Shown: positions 7,933 to 17,021, numbered from the stretch's first letter. The stretch: DNA of 56,273 nt from Spirochaetia bacterium UBA5763 (GCA_002418835.1 DIEX01000022.1:1-56273), one strand, 5' to 3'. The notes: generated by a model from the letters alone, not told the origin. Numbers and translations are program-made.

Positions 7933-9159
7933 ATGAATAACTCAATCATGGAAATGAAAGCATTCAACAAATCAGCAAACCGCTCCTTCAAGAAACTGAA
8001 GAACAGGTTTCTCCTCCCCGGTTTTATCCGTGAGATGAAAAAGATGGGGATAGGGGGGCTCTCCGGCGGCAACAGCGTCAGGGTGATTACTGATGGAGAT
8101 GATTTTTTTGACAGCATAATCTCTGCCATAGAAAATGCCAAGAGGAGCATAAACCTGGAGACCTATATTTTCAGCAGCGACACTGTGGGGTGGCTTGTTG
8201 CTGAAAAGCTTGCGGAGAAAGCTGAGCAGGGGCTTGAGGTAAACGTGATATACGACGCTTTCGGCTCAATGACAGCTTCAGGGCTTATGTTTGACATGAT
8301 GAGAAAGTCCGGCGTGGAAATTATTGAATACCACCCCTTTGTTCCCTGGCGGAGATTCTGGAACATAAGTTTCAGAGACCACCGTAAAATTCTTGTGATT
8401 GACGGGGCCATAGCTTTTGCCGGAGGAATAAATATCGGGCAGGAGTATGCAGGTATTAAATATGAAGGGGGCAGGTGGAGAGATACTCATGCAATGATTG
8501 AGGGGCCGGCAGTTAAGGACATCCAGTTTTTCTTCATGGAGAACTGGTACAGAAACGGCGGCGCCATGATGAACAGCAGGCTCTATTTTCCTGATCTCCC
8601 GGAGATGGGGGACCTCCTCCTTATGATAATCTGTACAAGGGCAAGGAAAAAGGTGAGGCCTGTATATGAATCCTACATATCTGCAATCAGAAACGCCAGG
8701 CAATCTATATATATAACTAACGCGTATTTTATCCCGGACGGCAGGATATACAGAACTCTTGTAAGGGCTGCGGAGCGGGGCGTGGATGTTGAACTTATGC
8801 TGCCGGGCAAATCGGATGTCACTTTTGTAAAATATGCCAGCAGGTATCTGTATAAAAGATATATGAAGAGGGGGATACGGATCTTCGAGTACGCCGATTC
8901 TGTCCTCCATGCCAAAACCGCCGTTGTTGACGGGGTATGGTCAACCATAGGTTCATCAAACATGGATAGAAGGAGTTTCAGAAGGAACCTTGAGCTTAAT
9001 GCAGTTATTCTTGACCAGGGTTTCGGGGATATTATGGAAGGGATTTTTCTGAAAGATATTGAAAAGAGCAGGGAGATAACCCTTCAGGTCTTTGAAAAAA
9101 GGGGTTTTGTGGAGTTTTTTCTTGAATGGCTCTGCTACAGATTCAGAAATCTTTTGTAG
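7933..9159 (+). CDS. phospholipase D-family cardiolipin synthase
   Basis: Two HKD motifs are present: HRKILVIDGAIAFAGGINIG and, near the C-terminus, HAKTAVVDGVWSTIGSSNMD. These are the paired active-site halves of cardiolipin synthases, which join two phosphatidylglycerols (ClsA/B) or use phosphatidylethanolamine (ClsC). The N-terminal membrane helices of ClsA are missing, as in ClsB/ClsC. About 408 residues with this start. An open frame reaches back to 7846, but those codons lie inside a palindromic repeat, so I chose the first ATG after it. No strong ribosome site marks either start. The substrate is inferred from family only. Confidence 0.82.
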   Translation: MNNSIMEMKAFNKSANRSFKKLKNRFLLPGFIREMKKMGIGGLSGGNSVRVITDGDDFFDSIISAIENAKRSINLETYIFSSDTVGWLVAEKLAEKAEQGLEVNVIYDAFGSMTASGLMFDMMRKSGVEIIEYHPFVPWRRFWNISFRDHRKILVIDGAIAFAGGINIGQEYAGIKYEGGRWRDTHAMIEGPAVKDIQFFFMENWYRNGGAMMNSRLYFPDLPEMGDLLLMIICTRARKKVRPVYESYISAIRNARQSIYITNAYFIPDGRIYRTLVRAAERGVDVELMLPGKSDVTFVKYASRYLYKRYMKRGIRIFEYADSVLHAKTAVVDGVWSTIGSSNMDRRSFRRNLELNAVILDQGFGDIMEGIFLKDIEKSREITLQVFEKRGFVEFFLEWLCYRFRNLL

Positions 9160-9168
9160 AAAAATACC

Positions 9169-9197
9169 TTGACAATCGGCATATTAATAATGATATG
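9169..9197 (+). promoter_or_regulatory. promoter of the DUF4321 gene
   Basis: TTGACA at 9169-9174 is followed by TGATAT at 9191-9196, a 16-base spacer. It lies just after the phospholipase stop codon. Confidence 0.4.
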
Positions 9198-9214
9198 CCT
9201 TTTTAGTAAGAGAT

Positions 9215-9451
9215 ATGAATTTTGACAGGTCAAATACCGGCTATTTCATAGCATTTATGATTCTGGGGGCTGTTCTCGGCTCTGCTCTGGGGAATCTTAT
9301 AGTTAAGTTTATCCCACAGATGCATGTGATAACATCAAGCCTCACAGGCCCCATCGGGTTTAATCTTGAAATACTCTCTTTCAGTATGAAATTAAATTTT
9401 GCGTCCATTGTAGGCCTGATTCTCGGCATTATAATCTTTCGTAAAATTTAA
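9215..9451 (+). CDS. DUF4321 small membrane protein
   Basis: A 78-residue protein with two hydrophobic segments: GYFIAFMILGAVLGSALGNL and the C-terminal FASIVGLILGIIIF. The order of features (glycine-rich first helix, GPIGFNLEILSFSMKLNF, second helix) matches DUF4321, a family of unknown function found in Firmicutes and spirochaetes. AAGAGAT precedes the ATG. A GCCGC/GCGGC stem follows the stop. Confidence 0.75.
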   Translation: MNFDRSNTGYFIAFMILGAVLGSALGNLIVKFIPQMHVITSSLTGPIGFNLEILSFSMKLNFASIVGLILGIIIFRKI

Positions 9452-9703
9452 GGCCGCGCCTGCGGCTATCAAAAGTACCGTCTGTTAAGGTGAAATCCTG
9501 AGCGGGGAAAACGGTATGGATTTAAACCGGTCAGTGGCCGGTTGCCTCATTCCGGAGAATAGGCAATAAGCAGTATATTTTTTTACGCATTATATGCGTG
9601 TATACGGTTATACCGTAATGATTCAGTAACATGATAGGTCAAATTCTGATCCTGGGTCATGTTGCGGATCATAAATGATTAATAATTACCAGGGGGTACT
9701 TAA
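9452..9703 (+). promoter_or_regulatory. structured leader upstream of rpsB
   Basis: The spacer contains a run of perfect hairpins: GCCGC/GCGGC (9453-9466), AAATCC/GGATTT (9493-9523), AACCGG/CCGGTT (9525-9543), and TTGCCTcATTC with GAATAGGCAA around CGGA (9542-9566). ACGCAT/ATGCGT (9585-9599) and TACGGT/ACCGTA (9603-9617) follow. A T-run at 9577-9584 comes after the fourth stem, so a terminator is possible there. It may be the autoregulatory leader of S2 or an unrelated small RNA; I match it to no known riboswitch. Confidence 0.45.
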
Positions 9704-10525
9704 TTGGCTGTAGTATCAATGAAGGCGCTGCTCGAATCAGGGGTACATTTCGGGCACCAGACAAGAAGATGGAATCCTAAGATGTCTCAGTTCATCTTTA
9801 CTGCAAGAAACGGGATTCATATTATCGATCTCCAGAAAACAATGCAGAGGGTGAAGATCGCTTATTCTGCAATGAGGGATCTCGCTAATAACGGCGGAAA
9901 AGTTCTTTTCGTGGGGACAAAAAAGCAGGCACAGGGAGCAATAGTTGAATACGCTGAAAAATGCGGTATGTACTATGTTTCTGAAAGATGGCTTGGCGGT
10001 CTCCTTACAAACTACAAAACTGTAGGGAACTCTATACAGAGGCTTAAAGAGCTTGAGAAAATGCAGGAAAATGATTCATGGGACGCGGAGACAAAGAAAG
10101 AGATTCTCGAACTCCAGAGAGAACTTGCAAAAAAGAACAAGATCTTAAGCGGCATCAAGAACATGCAGGGACTCCCTGATGCTCTTTTTATCATAGATCC
10201 GAAGAGAGAGTCCATTGCAGTCCAGGAAGCTCATAAACTCGGAATACCTATCTTTGCTGTTGTTGACACAAACTGTAATCCTGACGAAATTGATTACCCG
10301 ATCCCGGGGAACGACGATGCAATCAGGGCAATTGCTCTGTTCCTTGAAGTTATGGCAAAAGCTATAGTTGAAGGGCAGTCCGGCGGCCAGTCTTCTGAAA
10401 TCGCTTTCGAAGACGAAGACGTTGAAGGTGTACCGGCATCTGTTGATGCCATTGAACCTGATGAAATTGCCGAAGTCAAAGAAACTAAAGACGCTGCCCC
10501 TGCTGAAGAAGGGGATACATGGTAA
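9704..10525 (+). CDS. rpsB: 30S ribosomal protein S2
   Basis: S2 binds the 30S head-body junction and helps recruit S1. The sequence MAVVSMKALLESGVHFGHQTRRWNPKM is nearly canonical, as are GGKVLFVGTKKQAQ, YVSERWLGGLLTNY and PIFAVVDTNCNPDEIDYPIPGNDDA. Length is 273 residues, with an acidic C-terminal tail rich in Glu and Asp. The start is a TTG at 9704, supported by AGGGGG upstream and by the family N-terminus. It is the first gene of the rpsB-tsf-pyrH-frr-uppS-cdsA-dxr-rseP run and has a structured leader. Confidence 0.97.
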   Translation: MAVVSMKALLESGVHFGHQTRRWNPKMSQFIFTARNGIHIIDLQKTMQRVKIAYSAMRDLANNGGKVLFVGTKKQAQGAIVEYAEKCGMYYVSERWLGGLLTNYKTVGNSIQRLKELEKMQENDSWDAETKKEILELQRELAKKNKILSGIKNMQGLPDALFIIDPKRESIAVQEAHKLGIPIFAVVDTNCNPDEIDYPIPGNDDAIRAIALFLEVMAKAIVEGQSGGQSSEIAFEDEDVEGVPASVDAIEPDEIAEVKETKDAAPAEEGDTW

Positions 10526-10529
10526 CAGT

Positions 10530-10566
10530 TGAAAAAGCAGATTATCTGATAATCTGCTTTTTTTTA
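10530..10566 (+). terminator. partial terminator between rpsB and tsf
   Basis: GCAGATTA (10537-10544) pairs with TAATCTGC (10550-10557), preceded by AAAAA and followed by eight T residues. It probably sets the S2 to EF-Ts ratio, since tsf has no clear promoter of its own. Confidence 0.85.
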
Positions 10567-10610
10567 AGTGCATAAGCACTTTCGTATTATAATCTTAAGG
10601 AGTTAATAAA

Positions 10611-11207
10611 GTGGCTGAAGTAACCAGTAATATGATAAAAGAACTCAGGGACAAGACACAGGCAGGTATGGTTGACTGCAAAAAAGCTCTTGTTGAGAAT
10701 GACGGCGATATGGATAAAGCTGTTGAATATCTCAGAAAGAAAGGTCTTGCCTCTGCTGATAAAAAGATGGGTAGAGAGGTAACTGAAGGTATCGTTGCTT
10801 CTTATATTCACAGCAACAGTAAAATCGGCGTTCTTGTTGAACTTAAATGCGCAACAGATTTCGTTGCAAGAAATGATGATTTTGTAGCTCTCGCAAAAGA
10901 GATTGCTATGCAGATAGCTGCAACCAGTCCTCTTTATGTTAAGCCTGAAGATGTTCCTGCTGATATAATTGAGAAGGAAAAAGAGATATACAGGGAGCAG
11001 ATGAAAAATTCCGGAAAACCTGATAATGTAATAGAAAAAATTGTTGAAGGAAAGCTCACAAAGTTCTATTCTGAAGTATGCCTCCTCGAGCAGGAATTCA
11101 TCAAAGACAGCGCTGTTAAAATACAGGATCTTATAAAACAGAAGATTGCGGTCTTCGGTGAAAATATCGAAGTAGGTAAATTCTCCAGATTCCAGATAGG
11201 CAGCTGA
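10611..11207 (+). CDS. tsf: translation elongation factor Ts, short form
   Basis: EF-Ts is the nucleotide exchange factor of EF-Tu. The N-terminal UBA-like domain (MIKELRDKTQAGMVDCKKALVE) and the core TDFVARNDDFVALAKEIAMQIA, with the Asp-Phe pair that disrupts Mg binding in EF-Tu, are intact. At 198 residues it is the short form, with one core subdomain instead of two, as in Thermus (196 residues). The GTG start is preceded by AAGGAG. Confidence 0.96.
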   Translation: MAEVTSNMIKELRDKTQAGMVDCKKALVENDGDMDKAVEYLRKKGLASADKKMGREVTEGIVASYIHSNSKIGVLVELKCATDFVARNDDFVALAKEIAMQIAATSPLYVKPEDVPADIIEKEKEIYREQMKNSGKPDNVIEKIVEGKLTKFYSEVCLLEQEFIKDSAVKIQDLIKQKIAVFGENIEVGKFSRFQIGS

Positions 11208-11210
11208 TAA

Positions 11211-11933
11211 ATGACAGAGAATGAAGGGCCGCGTTATAAGCGGATATTGCTTAAACTGAGCGGTGAAGCTCTTGCGGGGCCGGATAAAACCGGTATTAAT
11301 CCTGAAATAATCAACCAGATTGCCGCCGAAATCAAAGAGGTGTCGGATCTTGGAGTTGAAGTTGCCCTCGTCATTGGCGCGGGCAATATTTTCAGGGGGG
11401 CCATGGCTGATTCCCTCGGGATCAGCAGGTCAACAGGTGATTTCATGGGTATGCTTGCCACTGTGATGAATTCAATGGCTGTTGAAAACACGCTTGAAAA
11501 GATGAATAAATCCACAAGGGTACTTACCGCCATAGAGATGAAACACGTTGCGGAGCCCTATACAATCCAGAAAGCTCTTGACCATCTGAAAAAAGGGCGC
11601 ATCGTTATTGCAGCGGGGGGCACCGGCCATCCTTATTTTACAACAGATACCGCAGCAAGCCTCAGGGCTGTTGAACTTGGCGCCGATGTTTTACTTAAGG
11701 CTACAAGGGTAGATGGAGTTTATACCGGCGATCCGGAAAAGGATCCCGACGCTAAGAAGATCCTGGAGATCCCTTACATTGAAATGATTAAACAGCAGCT
11801 GAGGGTTATGGATCTTACAGCTATATCCCTCTGCATGGACAACAATCTCCCGATAATTGTGTTCAATCTTTTTGAAAAGGGTGCTCTTAAAAGGATTGTA
11901 CTCGGCGAGAATATAGGCACAAAAATTTTCTAA
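11211..11933 (+). CDS. pyrH: UMP kinase
   Basis: The amino-acid-kinase-fold enzyme phosphorylates UMP to UDP in pyrimidine synthesis. Recognisable parts are RILLKLSGEALAG at the N-terminus, GAGNIFRG, DFMGMLATVMNSMA, GTGHPYFTTDTAASLRA and LKATRVDGVYTGDPEKDPDA. At 240 residues it is of normal length. It begins three bases after the tsf stop, so the two are translationally linked. Confidence 0.97.
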   Translation: MTENEGPRYKRILLKLSGEALAGPDKTGINPEIINQIAAEIKEVSDLGVEVALVIGAGNIFRGAMADSLGISRSTGDFMGMLATVMNSMAVENTLEKMNKSTRVLTAIEMKHVAEPYTIQKALDHLKKGRIVIAAGGTGHPYFTTDTAASLRAVELGADVLLKATRVDGVYTGDPEKDPDAKKILEIPYIEMIKQQLRVMDLTAISLCMDNNLPIIVFNLFEKGALKRIVLGENIGTKIF

Positions 11934-11952
11934 TCTAATATGGAGACGTTTC

Positions 11953-12510
11953 ATGATTGATGATATTTTACATGATGTTGAAGACAGAATGCAGAAGAGC
12001 ATCAAAACCCTTCAGAAAGATTTCACAGCCATAAGGACAGGGAGGGCCAATCCTGCCATGTTTGAAGGGCTAAGGGTCAGTGTTTACGGTTCTGAAATGC
12101 CTCTGAACCAGGTGGCAACAATATCTATACCTGAACCGAGGCTTGTTGTTATACAGCCCTGGGACAGAAGCAATCTTGGTGAAATTGAGAAAGCTATTCA
12201 TAAATCAGATCTTTCTGTAAATCCGTCAAATGACGGTAACCTGATAAGGATTCAGATCCCGGAACTTACCGAGGAGCGGAGAAAGGAATATGTTAAGCTC
12301 GCGAAGCAGAAAGCTGAGGAGTGCAGAGTTTCCATAAGAAATATCCGCAGGGACGGAAACGAGATGATCAAATCCCTTGAAAAGGATAAAGAGATCACTG
12401 AGGATGAATCCAAGACTGCTCAGGATAAAATCCAGAAACTCACCGACAGGTTTGTTGATGACACTCAGAAAACGACAGATAATAAAGAGAAGGAAATTCT
12501 CAGCCTCTGA
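11953..12510 (+). CDS. frr: ribosome recycling factor
   Basis: With EF-G it splits post-termination ribosomes. The 185-residue protein has the standard helical domain I with FTAIRTGRANPAMFEGLRV, the domain II loop MPLNQVATISIPEPRLVVIQPWD, and the C-terminal helices with ELTEERRKEYVK. The ATG lies 20 bases after pyrH with GGAGACG upstream. Confidence 0.97.
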   Translation: MIDDILHDVEDRMQKSIKTLQKDFTAIRTGRANPAMFEGLRVSVYGSEMPLNQVATISIPEPRLVVIQPWDRSNLGEIEKAIHKSDLSVNPSNDGNLIRIQIPELTEERRKEYVKLAKQKAEECRVSIRNIRRDGNEMIKSLEKDKEITEDESKTAQDKIQKLTDRFVDDTQKTTDNKEKEILSL

Positions 12511-12516
12511 CAGCAT

Positions 12517-12543
12517 TCACCCCGCAGCCTTCAGAGCGGGGTG
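12517..12543 (+). other. stem-loop between frr and uppS
   Basis: CACCCCGC pairs with GCGGGGTG around a 10-base loop. No T-tract follows, so it is more likely a processing or stabilising hairpin than a terminator. Confidence 0.5.
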
Positions 12544-12566
12544 TAAATTTAAAAAAACAGAACCTG

Positions 12567-13283
12567 ATGATATTTAAAAAAGATAAAACAAAAACAGAAG
12601 TTATACCGCGCCATGTAGGTATTATAATGGACGGAAACGGGCGCTGGGCAAAACAGAGAAACCTCTCAAGAGGTGAGGGTCATAAGCGTGGAGCGGATAT
12701 TATTGAACCGGTCATGGATTGCGCCATGGATCTCGGTATTAAAGTGGTTTCTCTTTACGCGTTTTCAGTTGAGAACTGGAGCAGGCCTGTAACAGAAGTA
12801 AAGGGGCTGTGGGAGCTCCTTGAATATTTTTTCTCAACAAAACTTGAAAAGATAAAAAGTAAAAATATACAGATAAGACACTCCGGGTCTCTTGCAAAAC
12901 TTCCCCCTTCCACGAAGAAGACAATACTTAAAGCTATTGATGAAACAAAGAACAACAACAGGGCGGTTCTGAATTTCTGCGTGAATTACGGAGGAAGGCA
13001 GGAGATCATAAAAGCAGTCAATGACTGGAGGGAGAACGCTAAACCGGGTGAGAAGATTTCGGAGAAAAAGCTTGAGAAGTATCTCTATACAGCAGATCTC
13101 CCTGACCCGGACCTGCTCATAAGAACCAGCGGTGAGTACAGGATCAGTAATTTTCTCCTGTGGCAGCTGGCATACTCGGAACTCTATTTTACGGATGTGC
13201 TCTGGCCCGATTTCGGCCCGGAGGATTTGCAGAAAGCGGTAACTGAATTTCAGAAGAGAGAGAGGAGATACGGCGGGCTATGA
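12567..13283 (+). CDS. uppS: isoprenyl transferase (undecaprenyl diphosphate synthase)
   Basis: The cis-prenyltransferase elongates farnesyl diphosphate to the C55 lipid carrier for peptidoglycan and glycans. The catalytic aspartate is in GIIMDGNGRWAK, the helix RGEGHKRGAD follows, and the C-terminal RTSGEYRISNFLLWQLAYSE carries the isopentenyl-diphosphate-binding residues. At 238 residues the length is normal. Its end overlaps the cdsA start by four bases. Confidence 0.96.
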   Translation: MIFKKDKTKTEVIPRHVGIIMDGNGRWAKQRNLSRGEGHKRGADIIEPVMDCAMDLGIKVVSLYAFSVENWSRPVTEVKGLWELLEYFFSTKLEKIKSKNIQIRHSGSLAKLPPSTKKTILKAIDETKNNNRAVLNFCVNYGGRQEIIKAVNDWRENAKPGEKISEKKLEKYLYTADLPDPDLLIRTSGEYRISNFLLWQLAYSELYFTDVLWPDFGPEDLQKAVTEFQKRERRYGGL

Positions 13284-14167
13284 GTGTACTGAACAGAGAG
13301 ACCATGACAAGGATTTTAAGCGCTATTGTAACTCTACCGGTTCTTGTTTACGTGATTGTTACGGATAATTTTTTATGCCTCCCTATTCTTCTGGCTACAG
13401 TGGTTATATCGCTGTTCTGCCTTTATGAGTTTTATATGATTGCTGACAGGGGGGAGGATGGCAGAGCCTTTGTTAAAACAGGACTCTTAGCCGGACTGTT
13501 TTTAAACGTATTAATGTATCTCTTTGCTTTCGGGAAGATGCTTGGTATTTCCGGATCTCTTTCGCTTTTCGATTCCAGGGTTGTAACAGCTTTCTTTATG
13601 CTTTTTATTACTGTTATACTTGTTCTGCAATTGTTTACACGGCCGCTTAAGGGCGCTGCGTACTCCCTGGGGATTACTGTCTTTGGCGTGTTTTACATTG
13701 TGCTCTCCCTGTCTCACCTTATACTTCTTAAGTCTCTGGTGGACGGTGTTTACTATATAATCATACTTGTGGCTGTTGTTATGCTTAATGACACGGGTGC
13801 TTATTTCGGAGGTGTGATGTTCGGAAAGCACAAAGCCGGTATTGAAGCATCACCTAATAAATCCTGGGAGGGTTATTTTTCCGGGCTTCTTTTCAGCATT
13901 GTAGCATTTATAATTACAAACCAGATTTTTGCATCATTTTATTCAAGAGAACTTTTTACCATGATTGAATGTGCCCTTCTTGGTATTGTTGTGAGCGTCT
14001 TCGCTAATATAGGTGACCTTGTCGAGTCTGCTGTAAAGCGTGACGGCGGCTTCAAGGATTCAGGGAGGATTATACCCGGCCATGGCGGAATGTGGGATGT
14101 CTTTGATGCCACGATTTTCGCTCTTCCATTTTTCTACTACTACCTGATTTATAAGGGGATCCCCTGA
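13280..14167 (+). CDS. cdsA: phosphatidate cytidylyltransferase with altered signature
   Basis: The integral membrane enzyme makes CDP-diacylglycerol, precursor of all phospholipids, including the substrate line of the cardiolipin synthase at 7,933. Length is 295 residues with about eight hydrophobic segments. Core motifs are NDTGAYFGG, FGKHK, SPNKSWEG, and the C-terminal SAVKRDGGFKDSGRIIPGHG. The signature normally ends GGxxDRxD; here it reads GGMWDVFD, with Val in place of the usual Arg. The two metal-binding aspartates remain. The ATG overlaps uppS. Confidence 0.93.
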   Translation: MSVLNRETMTRILSAIVTLPVLVYVIVTDNFLCLPILLATVVISLFCLYEFYMIADRGEDGRAFVKTGLLAGLFLNVLMYLFAFGKMLGISGSLSLFDSRVVTAFFMLFITVILVLQLFTRPLKGAAYSLGITVFGVFYIVLSLSHLILLKSLVDGVYYIIILVAVVMLNDTGAYFGGVMFGKHKAGIEASPNKSWEGYFSGLLFSIVAFIITNQIFASFYSRELFTMIECALLGIVVSVFANIGDLVESAVKRDGGFKDSGRIIPGHGGMWDVFDATIFALPFFYYYLIYKGIP

Positions 14168-14171
14168 TAAA

Positions 14172-15338
14172 ATGAATTCTTTAACAATTCTTGGTTCAAC
14201 CGGCTCTATCGGCCTTTCCGCCCTCAGGGTTGTAAGATCTGCTCCTGAGAGGTTCAAAGTTTTCGGTCTTGCCTGTAACAGAAACCTGGAAATACTGTCA
14301 AAACAGATTGATGACTTTAAGCCTGAAGTTGTGGCAATAGGTGATGAATCTGTACGTGATTCAGAACTTGTAATGCTGCTGCGGAAAAAATTTCCATCAG
14401 TAGAGTTTCTGTTTGGAGAGAGCGGAATTATTGACCTCGCATCGCGTAAATGCGATATTGTTCTCTCTTCAATAGTGGGGGGAGCAGGGCTCAAACCTTC
14501 ACTGGCTGCTCTTGATGGATGTAAAAGGCTTGCCCTTGCCAACAAGGAGACACTTGTCATGGCGGGTGACCTTTTTATGAAGCAGGCTGCTGAGAAGGGT
14601 GTGGAACTTATCCCTGTTGACAGTGAGCACAGCGCGATATTTATGCTAATGAGAAATGTCGGGCAGAAGGAGCTTGAAAGAATTATACTGACAGCTTCAG
14701 GGGGGAGCCTCAGGGACTATCCTGTGGAGGAACTTGAATCGGTCACTCCGGAAATTGCGCTTAAACATCCGACATGGAGCATGGGGAGCAAAATAACTAT
14801 AGATTCAGCCACACTGATGAACAAAGGGCTTGAGGTTATCGAAGCTCACTATCTTTTTAACACGGAGTATGACAGGATTAATGCAGTGATTCATCCTGAA
14901 AGTATTGTTCATTCAATGATTGAGACTGTTGACGGAGCTGTTTATGCTCACATGGGGCAGGCTGACATGGCGTTACCTATTCTTAATGCTCTCACTTATC
15001 CTGAAAAGATAAGAAACAGTTTCGGAAGATTGAATTTTGCCGAAGTCGGGAAACTGACTTTCAGAGAGTACGACAGCAGAAGGTATCCTGCGCTTGAGCT
15101 CTGTTATGCGGCAGGGAGAAAAGGGGGTAATGCACCCGCTCTTCTGAACGCGGCAAATGAGGAGGCGGTTTACGCTTTTCTTGACCGCAGAATAGCTTTT
15201 ACTGATATTGTAAAGATTGTTGAAAAAACAGTAAGTCTTGGTACATTTTGCAGCGCCCCCGATTTAAACGGGATCTTTGATGCTGACGCTGAGGCAAGGG
15301 ATATAGCAAAGGGCTTAATAAGGGAGATTAAAATATGA
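14172..15338 (+). CDS. dxr: 1-deoxy-D-xylulose 5-phosphate reductoisomerase
   Basis: It makes 2-C-methyl-D-erythritol 4-phosphate in the non-mevalonate isoprenoid pathway, which feeds UppS in the same operon. The NADPH loop LTILGSTGSIG starts the protein. Metal and substrate motifs are PVDSEHSAIF, TASGGSLRDYP, HPTWSMGSKITIDSATLMNK and ESIVHSM. At 388 residues it is complete. It follows cdsA by four bases and overlaps rseP by four (ATGA). Confidence 0.97.
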   Translation: MNSLTILGSTGSIGLSALRVVRSAPERFKVFGLACNRNLEILSKQIDDFKPEVVAIGDESVRDSELVMLLRKKFPSVEFLFGESGIIDLASRKCDIVLSSIVGGAGLKPSLAALDGCKRLALANKETLVMAGDLFMKQAAEKGVELIPVDSEHSAIFMLMRNVGQKELERIILTASGGSLRDYPVEELESVTPEIALKHPTWSMGSKITIDSATLMNKGLEVIEAHYLFNTEYDRINAVIHPESIVHSMIETVDGAVYAHMGQADMALPILNALTYPEKIRNSFGRLNFAEVGKLTFREYDSRRYPALELCYAAGRKGGNAPALLNAANEEAVYAFLDRRIAFTDIVKIVEKTVSLGTFCSAPDLNGIFDADAEARDIAKGLIREIKI

Positions 15339-16888
15339 TGACATTGACATATATACTGGGAGCTCTTGTGCTTCTGGGGCTATGTATTTTTGTACATGAA
15401 CTTGGCCACCTTCTTGGCGGAAGGATGGTGGGAATAAAGGCGAGGGTCTTTTCCATGGGTTACGGAAAAGGTGTTTTGAAGAAGAAGTTCGGTGAGACTA
15501 CTTACCAGGTTACACTTATCCCTCTTGGCGGTTATTGCCAGTTTTACGGCGATGATCCATCTGAGAAGAGAACAGGGGAAAGTTTTGAGTTTCTTTCGGC
15601 TCATCCGCTCAGAAGAATTGTTACAGTTGTAATGGGACCTGTATTCAATCTGATTTTCGGGATAATCCTGTTTTACATGATGAACCTTGTGGGCTACAAC
15701 AAAGAAACGAGCCGTGTCATGATTCCTCCGGAGATGACTTCAGGGGAGTATGTTTCACCGGCATATACAGCGGGTCTTCGCACGGGCGACATTGTTACGG
15801 GGATTGACGGCAAAGCGGTTAAAGCTTTCACTGATATTCAGACTGAGGTTTTCTTTTCGGAAGGGAAAGAGCTTCAGGTTGCGGTTGACAGAAGCGGCGA
15901 ACATAAGGTTTTCAGTGTTAAACCCAGAGGGGATGCCGGAGAGAGCAGGTTCTCCATCGGGGTGATGCCCTATGCAAGCGGTATCACTGTAACACGGACT
16001 GTTAAAGGGGGCCCTGCTGAAGTAATGGGTCTCGCAGGTGGAGATATAATTACAAAAGTAGATAATGTTGATGTGCATTATCCGTCAGATTTTTCAGATT
16101 ATCTGCAGAATAATATCGGCAGAGATGTGACGGTAAATTATCTGCGTAAGGGTGACCTGCTGAGTGCAACAATTAAACCGGCTTTATCAGAAATATATAT
16201 AATTGCAAAAGATACAGACAAAAAAGAGATGCAGAGTTTCGCCGGGAACGAGGAGTTCAAAAAGACCATTGAAGCCGGAGGCGTCAGGGTAGACGGCAAA
16301 CCTATAAAGACTTACGGGGAGTTCCTCTCTGATGTTGAGAAGTCAAAAGATAGAAGTGTGATAATTGATGTAAAAGATACCAGGTATGAAGGGAAGCTTG
16401 AGATCGCCAAAAAGGCGATGATCGGAATAGAGATCGGTGTTGCCTTTGATATGGTACATGTTAAGTATGGAGTCTTTGAAGGACTTAAGCAGGCCTTTAT
16501 TGAACCCTGGGAGTTTATCGTAGTTAACCTGAAAGGATTCGGGATGCTCTTCTCCGGTGAGCTTAATGTCCGTGAAAATCTTTCTGGCCCAATCAGAATT
16601 GCGAAGATTGCAGGTGATGTCCTTTACGAGAGAGGGATTGCTGACTTTATTCTCCTTATGGCAAGAATATCTATAATCCTGATGTTTATGAACCTCCTAC
16701 CGATACCCGCAGTTGACGGGAGCCATATTCTTTTTTATGCCATAGAAGCTCTCAGGGGCAAGCCCATAAAAGAAAGTATTATGATAAAAATTCAGACATT
16801 CGGGATACTTTTTCTTATTGTTCTGGGTGTGTTTGTCATAGTGAATGATATATCAATGCTCCCTGTGGTGCAGAACTTTTTTAAATAA
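15335..16888 (+). CDS. rseP: RseP-type site-2 zinc metalloprotease
   Basis: The M50 intramembrane protease cuts membrane proteins such as anti-sigma factors after a first cleavage. HELGH at residues 21-25 carries the zinc ligands, and MNLLPIPAVDG (near residue 453) the third ligand in the membrane. Two PDZ domains are visible between them (around residues 130-195 and 210-280), followed by a further segment at about 290-360. At 517 residues it is longer than the roughly 450 of E. coli RseP. This is the last gene of the operon. Confidence 0.95.
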   Translation: MMTLTYILGALVLLGLCIFVHELGHLLGGRMVGIKARVFSMGYGKGVLKKKFGETTYQVTLIPLGGYCQFYGDDPSEKRTGESFEFLSAHPLRRIVTVVMGPVFNLIFGIILFYMMNLVGYNKETSRVMIPPEMTSGEYVSPAYTAGLRTGDIVTGIDGKAVKAFTDIQTEVFFSEGKELQVAVDRSGEHKVFSVKPRGDAGESRFSIGVMPYASGITVTRTVKGGPAEVMGLAGGDIITKVDNVDVHYPSDFSDYLQNNIGRDVTVNYLRKGDLLSATIKPALSEIYIIAKDTDKKEMQSFAGNEEFKKTIEAGGVRVDGKPIKTYGEFLSDVEKSKDRSVIIDVKDTRYEGKLEIAKKAMIGIEIGVAFDMVHVKYGVFEGLKQAFIEPWEFIVVNLKGFGMLFSGELNVRENLSGPIRIAKIAGDVLYERGIADFILLMARISIILMFMNLLPIPAVDGSHILFYAIEALRGKPIKESIMIKIQTFGILFLIVLGVFVIVNDISMLPVVQNFFK

Positions 16889-16895
16889 TATATTC

Positions 16896-16925
16896 CGCCG
16901 GATATCCGTCAATGGATGTCCGGCG
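16896..16925 (+). terminator. stem-loop after rseP
   Basis: CGCCGGA (16896-16902) and ATCC (16904-16907) pair with GGAT (16914-16917) and TCCGGCG (16919-16925), leaving one T-G mismatch. It ends the long operon but lacks a T-run, so termination is inferred. Confidence 0.5.
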
Positions 16926-16992
16926 TATAAAGCCTCGAATCTGCATCATCTTTATTTTATCCCTGCGAAAATCGTATTCATTCCTGATGAAT

Positions 16993-17021
16993 TTGTCAAA
17001 AAATAGCGATATATTTATTAT
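16993..17021 (+). promoter_or_regulatory. promoter of the hybrid sensor gene
   Basis: TTGTCA (16993-16998), a 17-base spacer, and TATTAT (17016-17021). Both hexamers differ from consensus at one position. Confidence 0.6.

Noticed and set aside
9470..9570. Cobalamin riboswitch suggested by GGTGAAATCCTGAGCGG
   Set aside because: The B12 box is missing at the right place and orientation, and the downstream gene is rpsB.
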